From contig CALGBT010000243.1 of the NCBI GenBank assembly GCA_937884235.1, forward strand, positions 1-8,106: 8,106 nucleotides of DNA, given 5' to 3'. Every line of letters starts with the position of its first letter. Position 1 is the first letter of the stretch. This document shows positions 5,701-8,106 of this stretch, piece after piece. Origin of the DNA: an uncultured Pseudomonadota bacterium (GTDB lineage Bacteria > Myxococcota_A > UBA9042 > CAIXZC01). The notes under the pieces were generated by a model. That model saw only the letters and a program-made list of their open reading frames with translations. It was not told the DNA's origin and made no database searches. The position numbers were made by a program, and so were the translations under genes.

Positions 5701-7611
5701 TTCGTCGCCGGGGAACCAGCCACCGCAGAACATCTGGACGCAGTCAAGCAGCCCGTATAGGACATCGGGCGGCTCCTGGTTGGGGCCGACACACTGGTCG
5801 AGGCAGAACCATGGTTCTGGAGCGGCGCATTCGTACATCAGGCAATCGAGGATGTCACCGCATTCCGAGGTGACGCCTGGAATGCATTTGCCGTTCTGGC
5901 AGGAGAACCCTCCCTCGCACCACCCGCAACTACCACCGCAACCGTCACCACCACATTCCTTGTTCCAGCAGCTCGGCTCGCAATCCATGCACATGTTGTA
6001 GAGATCGCCACAGCCCTCTTTGAGAGCGAATTCAAAGCACTCATCAAAGGGCATCCAGATGCCGCAGAAATCTACCACGCACCAATAAAGCTCCTGGGCG
6101 AGTTCTGGGATTTCGTCACCCTTGGAACACTCTTGCAGACAACCCCACCCTTCCGGGTCAGGGCAAGGGAAGTCCATCATACAGCCGATAACTTCATTGC
6201 AACTGGCCTGGCCTGAGGGCTGGCACTTGCTGCCATTGCACTGCAGGCCATCGGGGCACCAGCCACAAATACCGCCGCAGCCGTCGGAACCGCACTCCTT
6301 GTTCTGGCAATTGGGCGTGCAGCCCCCCATGCACTCGTCGTAGAGCCAGCCACATTCGCCCTTGAGGGCCTTTTCAAAGCATGCCGACTTGGGACTCCAG
6401 TTGCCGCACATCTCGAAGACGCAGAAGAAGATCTCGATGGCAAAGTCGCCATTGGGATTGGGGCCCATACATTTCTCAAGGAAGAATGGATCCGGCTCTT
6501 CGACCTCAAACTGCATCATGCAGTCAAGCATCTCAGCACATTCAGTGGGCTCCACATTGAGGCACTCCCCGTCACTGCACTTGCTGCCCGGGGGGCAGGG
6601 CTTGGCTGGCGACCAACCCTCATCGGGACCAAGACAGTAGACCACGGCATTGCCCTGACATGCAGATTCACCTTCAGCGCAAATCCCTGCTTCACACGTG
6701 CCCGCCTCGCAGTGAGTTCCTTCGGGGCAGACTCCACATTCATAGCCGGGACAATTGCTGGGCCCACATTCCATGTCACCGCACTCAGGGACACATTCCT
6801 CCACGCACTTGCCGTCCGCGCAAAAGAGCCCCACAGGACAGAGTTCTTCCAGAAGCTTGGTGCCATCCTTATTGCAGATATAGACGGTCGTCAGGTCCTT
6901 GCAGGAGAGTAACCCCGGTTCACAAACGGCCAGGTCCTGGCAAGCGCCATCGACGCAGACGAAGTCTGATGGACACTCCACCAGATCGGTCCACCCCGAC
7001 CCGTTCTCGGCACACATGGCAGTCTTGTTGCCGACGCACCCCAGAGCTCCGGGGAGACACTGGTCTTCCACGCACTCGCTTTCCAGCGGATAGCACCACT
7101 CTTCTTCCAGGCAGTCGGCATCGGTAACACACTCGATGCAGTAGCCCGTCAGTTCATCGCAGAAGGTACCTGCCGGACAACCGGCACCGCACGGTATCGC
7201 ACATTCCTGGTCGAGGCATTCCCCCGCAGGACAGTCTGCATCCTCAACGCATTCAACGCAGACCTCTTCCTCTTCCCAGCAGACCAGGCCCGCACCGCAA
7301 TCGCCATCTTCCTGGCATTCGGCCAACTCCAGGCAAACCCACTTGTCGCACTTATGGTTGTCGGGGCATTCGCCGTCGGTCATACAGACAACGCAGGTAT
7401 GGGTGAAGGGATTGCAGACACCGGTCTCGCAATCGTCGTTGCTCTCACAGCCGGCCGGCCCCACCACCACATCAGGTTGCGGCGCCAGATCTACCACCGA
7501 CACATCCCCGGACGTTCCATCCAGCCAGATAGCCGAAGGAGTCGAAGTAGGGCAACCAGCCAGCACGAGCGCCAGCGCCAAGAGCGAACCAACAAGTAGA
7601 TTCCGCATCAT
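2716..7611 (-). CDS. Giant modular cysteine-rich lipoprotein (1631 aa, about 277 Cys)
   Basis: A lipid-anchored exported protein of unknown function. ATG at 7611 is chosen over the upstream in-frame start at 7683 because AGGAGG (7625-7620) sits 8 bases before it, the signal peptide begins there, and a TATAAT lies between the two starts. Residues 1-20 are a lipoprotein signal with lipobox LAGC (Cys20); Pro21 at +2 does not suggest inner-membrane retention. After a linker come: E, short Dickkopf-like Cys repeats (55-180); F, three CxPG modules (185-224, 230-269, 311-350) with a degenerate DGCGG-type unit at 273-306; then mixed A (8-Cys DGCGG, 15 copies), B (about 70 residues, 7 copies), C (CGNGxC, 3) and D (CCxxH, 2) modules to the end. 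I see no enzymatic motif. Export and the even cysteine count per A module imply extensive disulfides. A surface structural, adhesive or binding role is inference. It shares four stop-codon bases with the facing protease gene. Confidence 0.92.
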   Translation of the reverse strand: MMRNLLVGSLLALALVLAGCPTSTPSAIWLDGTSGDVSVVDLAPQPDVVVGPAGCESNDDCETGVCNPFTHTCVVCMTDGECPDNHKCDKWVCLELAECQEDGDCGAGLVCWEEEEVCVECVEDADCPAGECLDQECAIPCGAGCPAGTFCDELTGYCIECVTDADCLEEEWCYPLESECVEDQCLPGALGCVGNKTAMCAENGSGWTDLVECPSDFVCVDGACQDLAVCEPGLLSCKDLTTVYICNKDGTKLLEELCPVGLFCADGKCVEECVPECGDMECGPSNCPGYECGVCPEGTHCEAGTCEAGICAEGESACQGNAVVYCLGPDEGWSPAKPCPPGSKCSDGECLNVEPTECAEMLDCMMQFEVEEPDPFFLEKCMGPNPNGDFAIEIFFCVFEMCGNWSPKSACFEKALKGECGWLYDECMGGCTPNCQNKECGSDGCGGICGWCPDGLQCNGSKCQPSGQASCNEVIGCMMDFPCPDPEGWGCLQECSKGDEIPELAQELYWCVVDFCGIWMPFDECFEFALKEGCGDLYNMCMDCEPSCWNKECGGDGCGGSCGWCEGGFSCQNGKCIPGVTSECGDILDCLMYECAAPEPWFCLDQCVGPNQEPPDVLYGLLDCVQMFCGGWFPGDECFYFATQEACYDLYHECTGGGCDKQCAGKQCGPDGCGGACGYCPDNLLCTGAGKCEKPCQAQCWSADGSLKECGSDGCGGSCGVCPSGSTCNSGGHCIQVCQANCADKECGSDGCGGSCGLCDAEEACVNGACITSFTCEELADCVWSCPPNNDQCGNLCWIKASPAAKQQWTNLFMCVQEVCGPNAPGSCFSQAFQGACAKEWNACQDCTAECVGKQCGDDGCGGDCGSCPGGYSCDNFGTCLCQPQCQAKECGNDGCGGSCGTCAPGETCNAWGFCICQPKCTLADGTTKECGGDGCGGKCGTCQAGYQCTDAGKCQSIGPNNCGNGKCQPGQGENCYTCPQDCTCDDSCCEEHQSVGCNEPKVKECVCTMDSFCCEQMWDGLCVDEAINQCNATCNGGCDPNCFNKECGPDGCEGSCGSCPTGSTCNAGGICEQVCQPKCAGKKCGSDGCGGSCGLCGVGEACKSGNCIAALSCAEMLACLWSCPPNDEECGSECWQDASPDAKQQWWALGGCTSAICGDDPDDGCWQMAVQGPCQDEWNECQNCTPECVGMQCGDDGCGGTCGSCPGGYVCDNFGGCLCQPQCNNKSCGNDGCGGSCGTCPGGSVCNYLGQCVCMPQCGDKECGNDGCGGSCGSCLAGQVCSGLGLCQDAPDMCGNGKCQAPIGETCQTCPEDCGECKTCGNGWCQQGQGENCLNCPEDCGPCSGEGDCCQSHDTPGCEDPNVSACVCAQDPFCCNNYWDALCVQQAQDCGANCGGPGQTCAAYMKCMMDTACPADLPFEECIFMCAPDGDLPGVAKELVYCVYESCGTWAPNSFCFSGAIKGQCAQFYEECTGGGCEPQCTIFGFPKQCGDDGCGGSCGACPWGQKCDANTFQCVQSCTPQCNGVECGADGCGGSCGTCAPGEQCTNGQCAGGYSCADMIECAVDCNFGMNCVYACMGNGSAESQQLFQQLATCIVQSCGFNVDVQCIVQSFQGTCASQYKKCVSDGAP
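3427..3729 (-). repeat. C-C-D cassette 2
   Basis: Residues 1295-1318 and 1321-1344 are two C units in tandem (CGNGKC, CGNGWC). They are followed by a D unit, residues 1350-1395, with CCQSH, GC, CVC, FCC, WDALCV and a final Cys pair. Compared with cassette 1, one C unit has been gained. Confidence 0.82.
3427..4497 (-). repeat. Segmental duplication, copy 2 (A-A-B-A-A-A-C-C-D block)
   Basis: Residues 1039-1395 have module order A9-A10-B5-A11-A12-A13-C2-C3-D2, matching the block at 4507-5526. The copy differs by a second C module (CGNGWC after CGNGKC). It also has a shorter Cys2-Cys3 loop in A13 than in its partner A8. The first A unit reads DGCEG. It follows copy 1 after a three-residue linker, so this is a head-to-tail duplication. 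Confidence 0.88.
4507..4725 (-). repeat. C-D cassette 1 (CGNGxC unit plus CCxxH unit)
   Basis: Residues 963-985 carry the C unit (CGNGKC.PGQGENC..CP.DC). They are followed at once by the D unit, residues 989-1035, with motifs CCEEH, GC, CVC, FCC, WDGLCV and a terminal Cys pair. The D unit has a conserved His two residues after its first Cys pair and a conserved Trp-Asp. I recall this C plus D pairing from other deltaproteobacterial secreted proteins, without a known function. Confidence 0.82.
4507..5526 (-). repeat. Segmental duplication, copy 1 (A-A-B-A-A-A-C-D block)
   Basis: Residues 696-1035 have module order A4-A5-B4-A6-A7-A8-C1-D1. The same order recurs in residues 1039-1395. From A5 through A8 the two copies are offset by a constant 338 residues. 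The relatedness extends to non-Cys residues: CPPNND/CPPNDE, AKQQW in both, GSTCNSGG/GSTCNAGG and GYSCDNFG/GYVCDNFG. Stretches of nucleotide identity remain, such as CACTGCTGCTTGGCG in both copies on the + strand. Confidence 0.88.
5536..6540 (-). repeat. Tandem B-A units with a 113-residue period
   Basis: The first three type B modules begin at residues 358, 471 and 584, an exact 113-residue (339-base) step. Each is followed 73-75 residues later by a type A unit (431, 544, 659). This is a tandem B-A array of three copies. The copies have diverged in sequence but kept their spacing. Confidence 0.85.
6562..7059 (-). repeat. Type F modules (three CxPG-like units) flanking a degenerate type A unit
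   Basis: F units at residues 185-224 (CLPGALGC..GN), 230-269 (CEPGLLSC) and 311-350 (CAEGESAC.GN) share the order C-x6-C, a variable middle with Cys, then CP.G..C..G.C. Between the second and third lies residues 273-306, which has the cysteine frame of a type A unit (CVPEC.DMECG.., CGVCPEGTHC) but reads PSNCPGYEC in place of DGCGG. It is probably a diverged or ancestral A unit. Confidence 0.75.
7072..7449 (-). repeat. Type E modules: N-terminal Dickkopf-like short Cys repeats
   Basis: Residues 55-180 contain about six short units built on a CxxDxDC..G.C pattern (ESNDDC, MTDGEC, QEDGDC, VEDADC, VTDADC), each ending in a Cys one or two residues before the next unit. The region is acidic and low in hydrophobics. 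Such repeats are common in extracellular deltaproteobacterial proteins and resemble the N-terminal Cys region of animal Dickkopf. This is a resemblance in spacing, not evidence of shared function. Confidence 0.75.
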
Positions 7612-7619
7612 CGAAAAAC

Positions 7620-7625
7620 CCTCCT
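7620..7625 (-). promoter_or_regulatory. Shine-Dalgarno AGGAGG of the lipoprotein gene
   Basis: AGGAGG on the - strand, 8 bases before ATG at 7611. A second ATG directly follows (7608). This near-perfect site fixes the start and rules against initiation at 7683. Confidence 0.9.
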
Positions 7626-7632
7626 GAAGGGG

Positions 7633-7648
7633 GTATGTAGTTACACAC
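7633..7648. promoter_or_regulatory. Imperfect palindrome in the lipoprotein leader, candidate operator
   Basis: + strand GTATGTA-GT-TACACAC: 7-base arms with one mismatch around a 2-base centre. It lies just downstream of the predicted transcription start (about +6 to +22) and upstream of the Shine-Dalgarno. That is a position where a repressor could act. A regulator is not identified. Confidence 0.35.
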
Positions 7649-7660
7649 TGCCGAGGTTGG

Positions 7661-7689
7661 ATTATACTTAACAACGCACGCACGATCCA
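7661..7689 (-). promoter_or_regulatory. Sigma-70-type promoter of the lipoprotein gene
   Basis: The -10 is TATAAT at 7666-7661, a perfect consensus in otherwise GC-rich DNA. Seventeen bases upstream lies TGGATC (7689-7684), a weak -35 with three of six matches. Transcription should begin near 7654, giving a leader of about 43 bases to the ATG. The strong -10 with a poor -35 fits a promoter helped by an activator (inference). Confidence 0.6.
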
Positions 7690-7704
7690 CCACTACTGCA
7701 TAGC

Positions 7705-7717
7705 GTGGAGTATCCAC
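7705..7717. other. Small perfect inverted repeat (GTGGA-GTA-TCCAC) in the intergenic gap
   Basis: A 5-base stem with a 3-base loop, between the membrane-protein stop and the lipoprotein promoter. On the - strand it overlaps a competing longer-loop pairing (CCACC 7714-7718 with GGTGG 7735-7739). No T-run follows, so it is not a convincing intrinsic terminator. The 7-base word ATCCACC occurs at 7685-7691, overlapping the -35, and again 27 bases away at 7712-7718. This could be a pair of factor sites or chance. Confidence 0.3.
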
Positions 7718-7741
7718 CTCGGTTCAGGGGTCTCGGTGGCG

Positions 7742-8106
7742 TCAGAAGAGCGGCTCCGGGAGGGATTCGCGATGGCCATCGAGGAGAAACAGGACGACGG
7801 CCCCGGCCGCGGCCGTGGCAGCGGTGGCATAGCCTGAGATAGCCACCTTCTTCCACATCTCGGCCCCCTCACGACTGTCGATGGTGCCATAGCGCATGTC
7901 ATCCACCGTCCGATCGTGGAGCGCATGCGCCGTCATGCCGGTGCCCAGCGCGACCACTGAGACTCCCGCTGCAACCCATTTGGCAACGCCGGTCCAGGAG
8001 CGGGGCCAGAGGTCCTCTCGTCGCACTGTCAGAGCTATGGGCCCAGCGTGCAAGGGCATGACCAATTCGTCCCCGGCCGTTACCACCAGGACATCGTGGC
8101 CGCTAG
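7742..8106 (-). CDS. C-terminal part of a two-helix membrane-anchored protein, 5'-partial
   Basis: The frame is open from the right window edge to TGA at 7744-7742. GTG at 8086 is an in-frame start codon but has no Shine-Dalgarno before it, so the gene most likely begins outside. Visible parts, in order: a short beta-like stretch (GDELVMPL..GPIALTVRR) that could be the end of a PEGA-type or similar surface domain; a hydrophobic helix VAKWVAAGVSVVALGTGMTAHAL (about 7987-7919); a polar segment with RTVDDMRYGTIDSREGAEMWKK; a second helix ending AGAVVLFLLDG (about 7846-7781); and a short tail. The helix, charged loop, helix ending in LFLLDG is a layout I associate with C-termini of myxobacterial PEGA/TPR proteins. 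The function is unknown. It points toward the lipoprotein gene with a 130-base gap, and the downstream gene has its own promoter, so an operon is not required. Confidence 0.7.
   Translation of the reverse strand, partial: SGHDVLVVTAGDELVMPLHAGPIALTVRREDLWPRSWTGVAKWVAAGVSVVALGTGMTAHALHDRTVDDMRYGTIDSREGAEMWKKVAISGYATAATAAAGAVVLFLLDGHRESLPEPLF

Larger units (their letters stand above)
2956..6321 (-). repeat. Type A modules: 15 copies of an 8-Cys DGCGG repeat
   Basis: Pattern C-x3-C-x4-C-G-x-D-G-C-G-G-x-C-G-x-C-x5-C-x4/5-C, eight cysteines per unit. Copies by residue of the 1631-aa protein: 431-463, 544-576, 659-692, 696-734, 738-770, 847-880, 882-915, 917-955, 1039-1072, 1076-1108, 1185-1218, 1220-1253, 1255-1288, 1478-1516 and 1520-1552. 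Copies 4, 8 and 14 have 4-5 extra residues between Cys2 and Cys3 (C-x9-C or C-x8-C). Copy 9 reads DGCEG instead of DGCGG. Within the triplets 847-955 and 1185-1288 the units are joined by one aliphatic residue (C-L-C, C-I-C, C-V-C). Elsewhere adjacent units have three-residue linkers. I recall DGCGG repeats from other deltaproteobacterial surface proteins; their role is not known to me. Confidence 0.9.
2737..6540 (-). repeat. Type B modules: 7 copies of a helix-like Cys module (about 70 aa)
   Basis: Residues 358-427, 471-541, 584-654, 776-844, 1114-1182, 1402-1473 and 1558-1625. Shared cysteine spacing: C-x5-C-x3-5-C-x5-8-C-x3-C-x15-17-C-x4-C-x7-8-C-x8-C-x6-C. Segments such as PELAQELYWCVVDFC and ECFEFALKEGC look amphipathic and helical, unlike the Gly-rich type A units. 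A Trp or aromatic often follows the seventh Cys (CGNW, CGIW, CGGW, CGTW). Each copy is followed by one to three type A units, except the last, which closes the protein. The first copy lacks cysteines 3 and 4 together. I cannot name a database family. Confidence 0.85.

Noticed and set aside
2956..6321. CRISPR-like or tandem non-coding repeats
   Set aside because: The repeats are in frame, degenerate at DNA level and vary mainly at non-Cys codons. They encode protein modules, not identical repeats with unique spacers.
2716..7611. Metallothionein-like metal store
   Set aside because: Export as a lipoprotein, the fixed 8-Cys and 10-Cys spacings and long Cys-free gaps in type B modules fit disulfides. 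The dense CxC clusters of metallothioneins are absent.
2716..7611. EGF-type domains or a named animal-like receptor
   Set aside because: No six-Cys EGF spacing or calcium-EGF consensus. Resemblance to Dickkopf or EGF is limited to cysteine richness and short spacings.
7612..7683. Start of the lipoprotein at 7683
   Set aside because: It would put 24 polar residues before the signal peptide, has no good ribosome site, and the TATAAT promoter element lies within it.
7705..7739. Intrinsic terminator after the membrane-protein gene
   Set aside because: The stems are only 5 bases and no T-run follows on the - strand; kept only as a weak inverted repeat.
8084..8086. GTG as the true start of the right-hand gene
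   Set aside because: No Shine-Dalgarno is visible before it, the frame stays open to the edge, and the first residues look like the middle of a domain.

Overview
The window looks like part of a GC-rich chromosome from a predatory or social deltaproteobacterial lineage (Myxococcota, Bradymonadota or a relative). Four things suggest this: a secreted subtilase ending in a Gly-Gly-Cys / hydrophobic / Arg-Arg-Arg tail of MYXO-CTERM type, a PKD domain, a giant cysteine-rich lipoprotein built from DGCGG modules, and a small two-helix membrane protein tail of a style I associate with myxobacteria. The lineage is inference from protein style; no marker gene is present.

Layout. Left (2-2719, + strand): a subtilisin-family (S8) protease whose 5' end lies outside the window. 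It has a propeptide-like region, a catalytic domain with intact Asp/His/Asn/Ser motifs, a calcium-loop insert between Asp and His, a beta-rich insert between Asn and Ser, a PKD domain, an acidic linker and a sorting tail. Centre (2716-7611, - strand): a 1631-residue lipoprotein with about 277 cysteines (about 17%, hand count), made almost entirely of repeated cysteine modules of six kinds. Right (7742-8106, - strand): the C-terminal end of a membrane-anchored protein that starts outside the window.

The protease and the lipoprotein converge tail to tail, and their stop codons share the four bases CTAA. The lipoprotein has its own recognisable promoter (perfect TATAAT), a short leader with an imperfect palindrome, and a strong Shine-Dalgarno. 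It is therefore probably expressed independently of the membrane protein 130 bases upstream.

How they work together is inference. Two of the three products should be exported and displayed on the cell surface: one a protease tethered by its tail, the other a disulfide-rich lipid-anchored protein. A functional pairing (matrix, adhesion, prey contact, protease substrate or protease control) is possible but not shown by the sequence. The most unusual object is the lipoprotein: two interleaved module families (8-Cys DGCGG and about 10-Cys helix-like), a 113-residue tandem period near the start, and a later block of about 340 residues that has been duplicated.
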